Positions 50,990-63,789 of a stretch of DNA of 64,000 bases are shown here, one piece after another. Numbering within the stretch: position 1 is the first letter of the stretch; the number at the start of each line of letters is the position of its first letter. The stretch lies in NCBI GenBank assembly GCA_008360955.1, contig LUCM01005890.1, forward strand, positions 27,722 through 91,721. Reading direction: 5' to 3'. The stretch is from Fasciolopsis buskii (taxonomy: Eukaryota; Platyhelminthes; Trematoda; Plagiorchiida; Fasciolidae). Under the pieces are notes generated by a model. That model did not search any database, was not told the origin of the DNA, and worked only from the letters and a program-made list of their open reading frames with translations. The position numbers and the translations under genes were made by a program.

Positions 50990-51170
50990 GTGTCTGCAAG
51001 TAGATAAGCGGTCAGGGCGTTCGACTCGATCGTTCGTCCTATGTTCGAGAACAATATGGGCATAATTGGTCATCCTTTGTAAAGGCCATGCCAATGTACA
51101 GGATCCCCATGCTGCTCAGTGCTTAATTGGGGCCTGATATTCTATGATGAATCACTCTGTAAACATAAAA
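50990..51170 (+). mobile_element. SINE-C copy, diverged
   Basis: It has TAGATAAGCGGTCAGGGCGT and TCGTTCGTCC, then a tail with GGCCTGATATTCTATGATGA. Confidence 0.45.
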
Positions 51171-54100
51171 AATCCCGCTATTCAGATAGGATGACAGTAT
51201 GATGCGTGTTGAGAGCCTGTACAAGATAATCGGAAAAATACATCAAACCCGATGCAGCACACTTGATCACACATCGAGCGCTAAAGTGTGAGTAAATGAC
51301 TATAAAGAACGACACGAAGGCTGAACACGGAAGAGAGGAAAATGCCGTTCACTAACAATTCTCGAATGTAACCACTGTGACAAATACTGTATTCGTGCTT
51401 CCCTGACGGGTGATAGAATCTTTCCAGTCACCAACCTTTTCATTTCCACTCTTCGTGAAACAACAAAATACTTCCTTATCTGGAAGAGGGCTATGGCCGG
51501 TTACGGATAATCGAAGGGGGAAGTGAGTAACGACAGTGGGTCGTGAAGCTGAAACATTTTATCTTCACATCATAAAACGTTGACAAGCTTCGACTTAAGA
51601 CCGAGACGCCAAGCGCATCAATCGCATGAAGTTCATGAAATTCAGCAACCTACGAATCAAACAACACTAGCTCTCAAATTCGACATGCCTCTTTCAAATG
51701 TACAAACTTAAAGCTATTTATTCAATCTTATTTTTCTCTATTTTTTATTTGAGTAGAAAGAGGGTAAACATGGACAATGTGATAAGGACAGAATTAGGAG
51801 CGGCTAACTAATTTTCCTCGAAAAATGATGAAAGCACATATCCAATTCAGACCAGTTTGTCCAGGATATCCGTGCACATCTGGAGAGCTGTTCACGCCGG
51901 AAGGGGTTAGGAACGTCCCCCAGTTTGTGTGTACTGACCACAGCATGCCACCCACGAGGACTCAACAAGCATTACTCATAAACGTTAGTTGGGGAAAAAT
52001 CACGGAGACAGACTGATTCATAACGTATGCACACAGATTTCTATGGGAAAAGTAAGAACGGTTTGCATAAATGTGTGAGGAACCTCACGTATCACGTATT
52101 GAACAAGGGAGCATTTGTTGTCTCCGTCCGTTGACCTCGTTCGTCGTAAATATCCATTCATAATTCATGTGAACAAATGAAAAACGCTACCAGTAGTGAA
52201 TAGAAACGAGTAGGCAAGGTGACAAAAAAACCTCGTCTTCATCAGCCTGGTTTTGGCATTTACATCTACGAATAGGTCGACCAGCACGGAAACATGGGGA
52301 CACAAGCAAACAGCTCAGCTATCCGTATTGTGTATAACCATGTACTGACGTGACAAAATGAACAGACCGAACAGACGAAGATAATCAGTCAAAACAATAA
52401 GAGGAGAAATAGGTCACACAAAAATGTCCAGCTGGATGAAATAATTTGTTTTACTGTTGTTAGTTCAAATAGAACGTGGCACATAAACTGACGACGGTAG
52501 CCTATACTGGTTTCGATTGGGTAAATGTTGAATTTGCCTGATATCGTTATGCGAGCTGATTAAAGAGAAAAACTTTTAGAAGATCGTTTAGCCTGTGCCA
52601 CTAGGTCATAAGAAAGAAAACTAATGCAATTCGACAAACAGCCTGATCATCGAGGTCGGCTTCATTTCACACTAGTATTGTTCCACACGAGTCAGTGACC
52701 GCTTGAGCGGTTCACGCACCTCTGCCGTGGGATCACTGGCTTCATTTAAAATGGCAGGCCACATTCGCCACGTCACAGTGCCATTAGCGGACCGTTGCGA
52801 TATTTCTAGGGGAATACTTGGAAGGCGAAAACCCGTCATGCTCTCAACGCAGCCGCTGCTTGCCTGTGGCTGCTTATTCAGTGAGTCAGGACTTACCCAA
52901 TCCACGGCTAACCACCAAAACTGGTGGCCGTTTTCCCATCCGCAACCCAGGGACGGAGCAGGTATCATGTTCTGCTCCGAATTCCAGATCTGGCCGTTTT
53001 CAGGGGAAAATTCTAAAACGGTTAATGGAGTTTTGAGGCCAATTATGACTGGGCCGATACAAGAACCATCTGAAGAAATAACCTCGTCACAATGAGATTT
53101 TCGCCCTCTTATTTTTTGCCACCAGCGTTGGTTCCCCAAACGACTCTTAGTCTTCTGGATAAAAACTTTGCCCCTTGTGAATACTATGCACAGATAGAAT
53201 CATAACAGAAAAGCATCGAGATACGAATGAAAAGCGATCATAAATGTTCCGTTTTTTAATAACGCTGCTGCATGATTGTAGTGGAACGAGCATGCCCCAT
53301 AACTACCAAAGTTCACTATACAGGAAGGGATCACAAACCGTGATCCGGAACCACATAAGGTCTGGCAGGTGTAGCTTAATTCCATTTGAAAAGAACAGGA
53401 TGGAGTATTTTAGACATATCTGTCGCGAACGAGCGCCTTTAAATTGAAAAATGCACGATACGGCGGAATGTGATGTCCGCATCATAGACAAAAAAGAGGT
53501 CGTGCGCGTTTACAAAACGGTTAAGCGAGAAAAGATCTACGCATGGCCCGCGAGGAAAACTAGAATACATGTTAATTAAGTTTAATATCTTCTAGTATGA
53601 GCCTTTAGAATAGCAGTACGTTCCCCTCATGTGTGTGTGATCGATAAGAAGAGGAACGAACAGCATGGATAATAAAGCTTCTGTACTGTGATAGTTGCCT
53701 TAAAAGTGCGATCGTGGCAGTCAGTAAATAGCAGATCACGAATCGAAAAACGCGTGGGCGTACACATCGGACTAGATAAAAGCGGGCCATAAGGAAGACG
53801 GCACGTGAGTGAGGAACTGAGAAACCCATGTCAAACGGTAACACTTGTGCATGTTAGCAAAACAGGCTGTACAGATGAACAGAAAATTCCGAAAAACTGT
53901 GCACGGTCTGATATTTTCTATCGAATTCCACGGGACGAGAAGAATCACAACCTTTAGTTGGGGGTACTGGTATGCATAAACACAAACACAGATTAGAAAG
54001 TCAGGAGGTGGACAAATAGTGGTATGGTCAAAGCTGATACCCAAAAAGTAAAAGGATGGTGCGGATTTGCAAGACATTTCCAAATGTCCTCACGAAATGC

Positions 54101-54831
54101 TGGAGATCGAAATCCATGGGGGCCAAATGAAATGCAACATTCAAATGGGAACGCTAATGGATGAATGAGTGTGTTTAGCTCGTTGATGGAGACACCCACA
54201 TGTTGCCAAAACGTGACTTCATCGTAGACAGATAAAGGGAATTAGCAATTGAATAAACAAACAAACAGACGAAAGGACAAGCGAGTGGTAGAAAAAGGAC
54301 AGGGGAGACGATATAGCAAGCGTCAATCCACGAGAAGGGGACACGTATCAAATATCTGATGAGTCGCCATGATTAAAACCGAACAACCATCAGCTTTGCT
54401 GTTCCGGATGCCATCTATGTGGCTGGGAGCGAAAATGATGGAAAAAACAATTTTGACAAACACATTAACATGATCCATTGCTGTGCTAATGGGAGAAGAA
54501 AATGAAGAACTGGTGCGGTTCCGTGTAGCGTCAGAGGTTTGTTTAAATAATAAGGCAACAGGTAGATGCCATAAAGAAACTTCATCTACAGGTCGGATTG
54601 GAAGGATCTAAACGGCCGCAGATTGTGGGCAATTCAAATAGAATGAATAGGAGGTGATCACATCATTTTCTAATTTATTTTCGAATTATGCCAAAACTGT
54701 CAGGAATTATTTATAAACATTCATCTCGTTTACAACGTCTCGCGGGCACATAACACTTTACAAAGTACTGGACAATGCATAAACGAATAGCAAACACAGA
54801 AAATTCTAATGCATTTCTTGACATGCTAGGA
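51171..54831. other. Unassigned sequence
   Basis: Apart from the open block at 52672-53139, nothing recognised. Confidence 0.5.
52672..53139 (-). other. Unrecognised open block, possible coding exon
   Basis: A 155-codon frame is open on this strand, and a 130-codon frame starting with TTG or ATG is open over the same bases on the plus strand. On the minus strand the peptide is tryptophan-rich, for example GCGWENGHQFWWLAVDW, and also has WRMWPAILNEASDPTAE. There are plausible internal splice sites: an acceptor TTATTTCTTCAG, and donors GTAAGT after LAVDW and GTGCGT after SDPTAE. The block is visibly more G+C-rich than its flanks. I do not recognise the family, so it may be a host exon or a fragment of an unknown transposon. 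Confidence 0.3.
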
Positions 54832-55030
54832 GCATGAGTGTGGTGGAAAGGATATGCGCCATGGCGAACAGGGCGCAATACACGAAGAAGGAGGAACCGG
54901 AAACCTCGACCCCGAAACTTGGAGTGGCACAAAACCACACTAGGTCGGGCGACAGCGAGCTGCCATCATCCAGTACAATGACCGAGAGATCTGGGATCCG
55001 AACTTCTGACCTTTTGGGTAACTAGTGTGG
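54832..55030 (-). mobile_element. SINE-B copy, near full length
   Basis: The minus strand has a head with AAGTTCGGATCCCAGATC, a body with CTGGATGATGGCAGCTCGCT, and a 3' part with GTTTCGGGGTCGAGGTTTCC. The frames at 54711-54938 and 54834-55025 are products of this repeat. Confidence 0.65.
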
Positions 55031-55524
55031 TCGACCATTCATTCATTAATGCCACAATACTCTAGCACAGGTGTACAAACGGAACATCTTGGCTACCAAC
55101 TCTACCACAACCCCGAGGAGCGTTGGGAATTTGTCATGAATTGATCAACGGGCGTGCGGATTGGGATGATGATCACGGGGTCTGCTGTGTTCCGATGTTA
55201 TGCAAATCAGGTTTTATGATCAAAGCCTTGGGATAAGACGCCCTGTTAAAAAACCCCTATTTCAATTTGGACGGCCAGAGAGTACAACGCTCTCAAGGGA
55301 GCCGTGAATTGCAATAAACAATGGATGACGTGTAATAAGTGTCCGGGACACCCAACATGCGTGGTGAGAACTACACGGTTTCGTTTCCTACCTCCCTTCT
55401 TCCTTTCTTTGGTATTGTTTTTTCCTCCAATCAAGTTTCAATGACAATTGTTCTGTAGGCATATTCGCGCAAATACGGATCCCAAGTGCAAAAATTCAAA
55501 TCGTTTATCCTTTAATTCCTCCAT

Positions 55525-55635
55525 AAATGAAATAACAATGTACATCATTCCTCAAAAAGAGGGCTGCTAAGCGGGGAAGTTGATTGGCGACAGGAAGATT
55601 CGAATCCGCGACATTCACGGCCACTGCCGGTCAAT
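55525..55635 (-). mobile_element. SINE-A copy, truncated
   Basis: The tail TGTACATTGTTATTTCATTT and middle are kept, with a B-box-like GGATTCGAATC; the A-box part of the head is largely lost. It lies about 90 bases outside the right inverted arm. Confidence 0.65.
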
Positions 55636-55727
55636 AAATAAAAAGATCGCTTACTCGGAGTCCACTTCATATTGGTTTGGGAACATGAACGGGTAGTTTC
55701 ATTGAATCCACCCCCTCCCCGTCTCTA

Positions 55728-58160
55728 CTGATCAAAGTATTTTCCAGAAAACTTTCTAGTCTTCACCTTCAAGGTTTTCCTACCATCGGACAACTCAGTG
55801 TAGCTTTAGTGACGAAAACTGGAATTCAGCCGACCAAGGTGAAGTGAACTCGGAATTGCTGCTCGCACGCGACATGAGACAGTGTGGAACAAGACTCCAC
55901 TCATCCCAACTAGTCCCCACCCCACCTCACCCCACCCCACACACACACAACCGATCACGAACATACCGAAATGAGTTGGATCAGATTTACAAACCCACTT
56001 ACATCAAGTATGGGAACAGAATTTACATACTGTGCGACGAACAAACAATTATCTTGATTGGTTCAGGCCAAAGACACTGTGAACAAGCATCATGCTCATG
56101 TCAACTCGCAGCCGGGTTATCCGCTTACATAATCATAGATGAAATACACGAAATTACTCATCATGCGATATTAACGCTCAGCTCACAATCACCGAACCAT
56201 TTGAGCGTTATACATACGTTTCATCCTTGTCAGGAATCATCACCAATGCATATTCATCGCATCCAAACTGTAACACGAACCCAGAATCTGCGATCATGCT
56301 GAATGCCTTAGTCACTAAACCAACCAAACAGACACTCATCGGACGGTGGGAATCGATCTCCGTGCATCAGCAGCCCATGACCGTGTAAATCAGTAACGAT
56401 AGACGGTATATCGTGTAGTGAAGTTCAACAAACCTTGGAATGCTCGTCAGATTGAATTAACAAATAAGACATTAGACTACCAATTGTTCGTCCCGGCTTT
56501 CATCCCAGTTCGGATTTGCTTGCATTAAAATTACTTCCAAGCAAGGATAAAACAACCGCCCAATGCTGAGCTTAGTAGCGTTGATATTGCATGAAGAACA
56601 ATTTCATAAACCGTATATTGTCCCTCCTACTTTAAACGGTGGTCGAGACGAAATGCCTTCTAAGAATCACATTCCCCCCTCATTATCAACATACCACGAA
56701 AATCGTGACCAAAAGTCAAAATGAACTAGTACACAGTTGCTCTGTTTTTCCCATCAGCAGAATGGAATAAAATGAACAACGAAGAAAACAACAACAATAA
56801 CAACAGCGAAACAACTGGTTTAACATTGAATCTAAAATGTTTACGTCTATTATAGGACACATTTCATTGTTGTCGAGGCCTCTTTGTGGTCATAAACAAG
56901 CATTTTAGCGAAGAAAAAAATTAGTCGTAAACAGAACTACATCAGACGAGGAGAGAGGCAAAAGGGGAAAAAACCGAGAAAGTTCTGTGCATGGGTACCG
57001 AAATGATTGAGATAAATGGTAAGCAAACTGGAGACGGTTATTCGCATCGAGTTTCCCATTTTTTTCCGATTAACCGGTAATCTTATGCTGTTATTTAACG
57101 ACTAGTTGTTTTGTAACGTAGACAAAGGAAAAGACGTCTGCCCTTATTCTAGTCCGTAAATTATCAATTGATCCCACCTCCCGGCCGCTATCGATAATTG
57201 CTAATAGCTTTAGTGAGAAGAGCCACGCTCAGCAGCAATAAACATTCGTTCATATTGGTTTTGTATGATCAACACTCACTGATTGATCCTTCTATTGATT
57301 AATTTAGCTAACCGGTAATGGTTGGCTTTCGCGTTTGACGTTTCCCCTCAGCTCATCGATTGACATAATGCGTGCGATGTCATCGCAGTTGTGTTGACCT
57401 TTGATCGTGGGAATGAATGTGAAGCGTGAACATTCATCAGACCTAAAGTACTGTGTTCGATGCAGGATACACGAATAGTCGCTCATAACAAAGTATAATC
57501 TGGATTTGAGTTGGATGCATGTTTGCGTTGGCAACAATTGCGTTGTCCCTTAGTAAGTGCAAAACTAATGAGTACGACAACTCGTCGGTTAAATTTCACT
57601 CGAATTATTCAAACTTATTGTCAAACCGAAATGCGTGTTTTTTGTGGTCCCATTCAACCACTGACAGTGTTTTATTGATGCCTGTTAATTTGTCAAGTTG
57701 CAAGTGTTGAACTGACACATTCAGTTCAGTTTTACCGCGCCGCCTGGAGGCCTAGCAATTGCGGTAACGTGAAGAGCATCAGTCGAGCCGGAATACCAGG
57801 CCACCTGAAACCGCGCACTGGTACCTCATCCATGCTGATAAGGTGTTACTCCACCCGCGCGCCAAGCCCTTTCAGAGGAAACATTGCCGAGATCGACTGA
57901 CGTTGTTCGCTCTATTCCTAGGGTAGGGACATTCGGAACATGATATAAAACCGGGTTGACATCCAATCGCACGTTGTTAACACCTGGATAACGTTTCGAA
58001 AGGTTAGGGTGAGACTAGTGTTATCACATTTAAGATGAAACGAAGCAAACATTCAGTAGTAATGCCTTTGTCAGAAAAGGACCAGGTGTTGCGCTTCTTG
58101 AAACTAGGCAAACTAGGCAATTTATCATTGTATAGCTGGGGCACAGATTTCCGCAATCAT
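55728..58160 (-). repeat. Right arm of the 2.3-kb inverted duplicated repeat
   Basis: Inverted partner of 15668-17995. The frame at 55844-56302 (+) differs from its partner at about 9 of 152 residues; the frame at 57304-57537 (-) differs at 5 of about 72. This copy has an extra segment of about 30 bases near 57940-57975 and a clearer SINE-C sequence at 56370-56620. Confidence 0.85.
56370..56620 (+). mobile_element. SINE-C sequence inside the right inverted arm
   Basis: AATCAGTAACGATAGACGGT and CAATTGTTCGTCCCGGC match family C. A more decayed equivalent lies at about 17200-17340 on the minus strand of the left arm, so the insertion probably predates the duplication. Confidence 0.5.
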
Positions 58161-58444
58161 TGTGGGACTCGGGTTGTATTCCTCACCTGAATCTTTTCGC
58201 ATTCAGCAATCTGCCATGCACCATCGTCCTCATTGTCCGAGGATGCATACTACGCGACGTAGCCAGTGACGGTCAAATAATCTAGGCATCTGTTACCCGC
58301 TAAATTCAGAGGTTTGATGACAGGTCAACCGGTCATTGGTAGTAGACGGCTACACTAGAATGTCCAAGAAGCTGGTTTATCCTCTCGCAGGAGCTAACCC
58401 CATAAAAGGTAAAGAAAGTAGTTGATACACCTAATTTTCGCTCG

Positions 58445-58575
58445 GCCCGTTACCACACCTCATCTAGCGTGACCTCATGTGATTCAACAGCGCTCTAGGT
58501 TCCAAGGTCATGGTTGCCGGTGTGGTGGACCCTATTGGCTAGTGAGTAACATCGTTCCATTACACTTCTGACTGA
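58445..58575 (+). mobile_element. SINE-B 3' fragment
   Basis: TTACCACACCTCATCTAGCG and GTTCCAAGGTCATGGTTGCC match the distal body of the family; the tRNA-like head is missing. Confidence 0.4.
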
Positions 58576-59127
58576 AGAACCGGAAATAACATGTTGAAAA
58601 AAAACATGTTGACTGATCCGCGAGGCCCCACCTTAATCCACTTGAAAGCAAAGTCATTGATGCACGACTGTTGCTAGCATTATCGAAATGACCCATGGTT
58701 ATCATGCGTGGGGTCTGATCTTCACAAACAAAGCATGTTAAGCGGGTGACTTGAAAATCGTCTTTTTGACTGGGATCATTTCTTGATCATTCGGATTAGT
58801 TTTCTTCACAAACACATCTGGGGTGCGATGGTTATCAAGCGACCGAATTTATCTGATAACCGGGGCTCAGGACTGGCCTTATCAGTAACAGGCGTGATCA
58901 CAAAAGGAATTTAATAACTGAGGTTAAGTGCACACTATCAAGCCACAGAGCTCAGTCGGTCGAACACACACTGAATCTTAATGGGTTGTACGTGCCCGCA
59001 GATCAACTTACACGGATACGGTGCTTTCAGAATGGGTAATTCATGATGTGGTGAAAGAGCATTAAAAACCCTAACCAACGGACAATTTCAAGCAGGTCGA
59101 GTTAGAGTGACGGGCTAGAAACAAAGA

Positions 59128-59153
59128 GATCTCCAACCAATCGATTGGAGATC
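59128..59153. repeat. Short hairpin
   Basis: GATCTCCAA and TTGGAGATC flank an 8-base centre. Confidence 0.8.
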
Positions 59154-59224
59154 CTAAGCGACACGTTTGGATGCCCCCATCAATGGGATCCTTGCGCCCG
59201 AAATGTTTCTGCTTTTCTGTCACC

Positions 59225-59335
59225 CTTCTCCCAATGTTATTCGGTGCTATGAGGTAGCAGTCAAAGCCGGAACACGTTAGTCATAGGTTTACTTTCGTCA
59301 AGACGGAACCGAACTGCATGCATTGTGCACTGTTA
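59225..59335 (+). mobile_element. RTE-like LINE 3' tail fragment
   Basis: The reverse complement of the shared tail motif is visible (CAGTCAAAGCCGGAACACGT). No convincing C-terminal coding remnant was found upstream. Confidence 0.35.
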
Positions 59336-60669
59336 GAGTCGGAACGTTTTTCTCATGGCCTAAAAAGGCTCATCACTTTTGAAATTGAACATCCCAAATT
59401 CACTCGAAGCCGTCAACCTCGCAGGTCTCAGTCGCCTACGCAAAGTACTTAACGGGCACCGCAACAAACAAAATTCATAGACAGACTATGAATAATCATG
59501 AACAGATCACCAGAAGACCTAAGCGCCATTCTACAACAGACCCGAATGGTCTACAAAACCAGACCCAATTAGGAGCCCTAATTGACATCAACTCGAAATA
59601 AGTCAGACCACAAGCTGCACGATCGTTGCAACGATGTTCCCATAGTCGTATGCGGTACACGCATAGACCTTGTGCGAGCCAATTGATGGAGAACAAAAAT
59701 CTCGTCTCGCTGATCATACGAATGACTGTGACAAACAATATGCACAAATGTTCAGCCGTATGCACCAGTGATTCAGCCTACCAGCTGTAGAAGAACGCCG
59801 GAAAACCATGCTATGCCGGTTGTGGATCCTCGTTTACGAAGGACCAGTCGCCTCTAATTGTGTTCGGCTTAATCTGATGACAGATGACAATTCGCTGAGA
59901 TGCGATCCATCAACATACCTAACCGATTGAGACCACATGCGGTTCTATCCGACTTCATATTTCTGGGTTACATTGCCGACTTCCTACGTCATTAAGTGGA
60001 CCGAAACAGCCTCTGTCAACACTCACACATTGGGCGTATACCAAAAAGATGTCGACCGGATAGTCCAATCACGCCCATGTGGCATCCAGTTGGATTAAAC
60101 CGGATGTAAGTAGCAAAATGAAAGTAGCCGGAACGACCGTTCCCATAATTCAAACTGCGGCCACCGTTGGTATTCTTGGGGAAAGGCAAAACACGACAAA
60201 AATAGTCCTCGTTAGTTTTTTCTTCTTTCCACGCGTTTAGCGTGATCTATATTGACCTAATGCGCAAAAATGCTTTTGTTCAATTTTCTTGTGCTCTTTC
60301 TACGAGACTGGTTCAAGTGAACTTCGTGGTTATTATGCGATGTCATCTCAACTAGTCAGCCATTCCGGACTTTCATAGAGAGACTTTAGTTCTGAGATGG
60401 TCCCCAAAAAAGAAGTCCATCGGTCATAACTCACGAGATCATGACAACAACGTCTTCATGTCATTTTTTCTACTACCCGAGAAAAACTTCAAGATATTGA
60501 CAAATTTCTGTGTCACTGTGCGACAGCGCATCGATGTGTGCTGAAACTAAATATCGTTTCCGTTCATGGCAGACAATCTAATCAGCTTAGGAGTGACACT
60601 CACGTAAAAACGCTCACGCATGTATTTTCCAAAATTGTAATTAATTTTAGTGATCTTTTTTGTCTTTTA

Positions 60670-60832
60670 CCTCCTTTATTAATGAAATAACAATGTACAT
60701 CATTTTCCAGGAAGGGGGCCGCGGCCAGCAGAGAGCTACCAAGTGGGGAAGTTGACCGGCGGTGAGAGGATTGGAACCCGCAACCTTCACGTCCAAACAT
60801 CAGGACCTTATCCGTTTGGCCACCGCCGGCCA
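60670..60832 (-). mobile_element. SINE-A copy, well preserved
   Basis: On the minus strand it starts GCCGGCGGTGGCCAAACGGA, with B box GGGTTCCAATCC and tail TGTACATTGTTATTTCATTA followed by ATAAAGGAGG. The 80-codon frame at 60600-60842 is a shadow. Confidence 0.8.
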
Positions 60833-61024
60833 CATACTTCACACTTCAATAACAGACCTTCCGAAGCGTTAGAGGTAGACCAAACGATTGCATGAATAAA
60901 CCGTAACACGAGGATTCCAAACAATGCGTACTGGATTAAGATCGATCGGTTTCGCAGGGGACCAAACGAGGACGAGAGACCGTTCTGTTGAAAGAGCGGA
61001 TTAGATACTTACATATCCCGGCAC

Positions 61025-61240
61025 TGCATAAGTGAATTAAGCGCATGTCACCAAAAAGACCAAAGGTTCGAATCACAGATCCGATGGTCACATGACTGGT
61101 AGATGGCCATTCTAGGTCGCTTGGCTCGCCAACGTACCTGACTTAGTGAGACCTTATATGGTTCTGTGCTAATCGGAGTTTCAGGTACATGGCTCCCGGT
61201 CCTTCTTCCCGTGTGCTGGGCCCTAGCGGCTATGAAGCAT
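61025..61240 (+). mobile_element. SINE-B copy
   Basis: The head has AAAGGTTCGAATCACAGATC, the body ACTGGTAGATGGCCATTCTA and the end GTGCTGGGCCCTAGCGGCTA. This agrees along its length with the copy at the right window edge. Confidence 0.7.
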
Positions 61241-62386
61241 CCCCTTTCCACCATATCCATGCTTCAAGTATGCCTTAAAAAAGCATCATCTGCTCAAATG
61301 GATATTAATTGTTCAATTTTGTACGTTTATTTCCATCTGGCAGCCAAACTTTCCAGAAACAAAGATCACTGCACTGACGCATGCGACATTTGAAAATCAG
61401 TGGCCAGTTTCCTTACGTCCTTTCGTTCAGCACAACTGTGGTTCCAATTGGGCGGTTGCTTTCGTTCCATCATTTTAAACCGATTTAATACAGCTGGACG
61501 CTATATGACGGTTGAGTGAATCAGTCGGCACCGGATATTTCACAGACCGATTAGAGTTACTGCCGCTTCATGTACGAGAATTCATGATTAACAGAGCTTG
61601 GTTTTCGAATGATCTTTTACGACCGGTGGGGTAAATCACAATAATGCATGCAGTTGAACTTGTGTGTGTATCATTTGTCATGACCATTTACATGATCAGC
61701 GGGACGAGACTTTTTCATCGGCCTGTTCAAGTGGTACCACGATTATCAACAGCTTGTGTGTGGCACAAACCGAATTAGCATTGTCTGTTGATGTGCAGTT
61801 TATCTATTCAATTACTGTGGACACTCGAGGGTGCTCGCGTCGCCCGTGCTCCAATGGCTAAATCGGCCGGGATCACTTGCCCACAGGAAGGAAGCGGTCG
61901 CACCTATGGACAGCACTTTAGAGGGGACGTTATATCAGGTTATATGCTCGAAAACAGACCCAGAAGAGGAGTAAGAAAAGCCGCTAAAGAATCTAGTAAC
62001 TCTCCTTCTCCAGACATTGGAAAAACTGAGAAACATAAGTTTAGACAACTGATCCAGTGTGATAAACAAATCAAAAAAAACATCCCCAGAAAATTTTAGT
62101 AACGGCAAACTTGTTTAAATCTGTAGGAACAAACGTGACAGAAGTGAGAATCAGAAGTCTTGCTTCCATATCACCTCTTCCGGAGATGTTCGTGGTGTCG
62201 ATCAGAAAATAGCATTCGACGGGCGTACGTTTGTACGTGAGCCAGAGCAGAATTATGCTAGTCTCAAAAAAGACGAAATTAGGTAATCAGAATCCCCGTC
62301 TCGACGGCCATTAACTCTGGCCCGGTATTACCCCTCCCCTGGAGTGAGAAATACGTAAAATTGCAGAGAAAGGAGCATTTTTTTAC

Positions 62387-62402
62387 GTGTGTGTGTGTGT
62401 GC
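62387..62402. repeat. (GT)n microsatellite
   Basis: Short GT run. Confidence 0.9.
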
Positions 62403-63789
62403 ATGCAAGCACAATCTTGTTTTCTGTCACGAATTTCCACCATGCGATTGAAAAGCACATTTAAAAAATCGTTCGTTTTCTGCAGTTAGTGAACGCGAGA
62501 AGAAACGACGGGATCGCATTTGCCTTTGAAAAAATCAGATTACCATTTGTAAAATCTACACAGATTCATCCAGAACATGTCCAAAAATCAATCAGGTTGA
62601 CGCTCATAATATTAGTTGAATAAAAACATGTACTACGTATAGTAGCACTCATTTGATCTGACACTCGAGACGATTTAGGCTAAGCCAAATAGGAATACTT
62701 ACGTAATAGCTGCACACAGCGATCATAGTGAAAATATATCTACATATTAGTGGACGTGTTAGAGGAGAAAAATCTGCCGCTTTAGGTTCTACTCGAAAGC
62801 TGCGATTTCGATGTTTTCGTATTTTTCCGACAAGCCCGTTGTCACACATAGATCGATTCGGATGATGAGATTCACGTCACATGTATTGTAGTCGTTCGAA
62901 AAACGATTAAGAGCCAGTCCGAACAATTTAGCGGATCGAATGTTCGATCGCGGATATGCAATACTAATGTAGATGAAACAGCTGTACTGTTACCATGTGT
63001 ACACCAATAGTGATTGGAGAATTGATAATTTGGTAAAGATTTTCAACACTTGCCTGATTCGACACGATTTGCAAAGTTCTATTTTTCTGATCCAGAAGTT
63101 GACACAACGAGCCGAAACGAAGTTGGCAGTTTCCGCTCACTTCTGGCACACTCATCAAGTGTTTACGATCAAAACACAGGGGAACTGCATCCCATGTTTT
63201 GCAACTAGAAGTGAATTTTCCGTCCCTTACTACATAGCAAATGTCTTCTACTGCTCTCTAGAAAAAAATTTCAGTTGATTTTTCCAACTGCATTACTCAG
63301 CTACTTCCAGTCTCCACGCGTACACGTTCGCCTGGTCGGCTCACAGTCTGGAGATAACTATCCGCATCCGTCGACAAATGACGGAGAATTTTTTACACTG
63401 TGAACGAAGTCAACATCGTCGTAAATGGATGAACGGTAGCAATTAAGCAAAGAAACCATCCGCAGATTTATCAGAAGCCCACATTTCGAACAATATAAGT
63501 ACGTGCAATTGTTAGATGAATGCTTGCATGAGACGATCCGAAATTGTTCGGCACCGGAGCAACACCGCGTGGGCAGAATAAGACGCATTATTATTCACTG
63601 TGTGTATGCACAGACTAAGCACAGCTTTGTTAGCATCGATTCGGTAGTTCAGTCGAAATCCGAAAAGAAAGAATAATAGAACTGAAACAAAAGCATTTTG
63701 CGCACCAAGCGTGAAATTGGCGCGGCGAATTGCATCGTCTATCAATTTCCACGTCAGGATATGGCGCTCAAAGTGGATCTCCTCCGGAG

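Larger units (their letters stand above)
58161..63789. other. Unassigned sequence with SINEs
   Basis: Holds SINE-A and SINE-B copies and one LINE tail. The plus frame at 61788-62099 (103 codons, Lys/Ser-rich end) has no recognisable domain, and I leave it uncalled. Confidence 0.5.

Noticed and set aside
59450..60120. Possible BEL or Gypsy pol remnant
   Set aside because: Translations in several frames gave no convincing catalytic motif.
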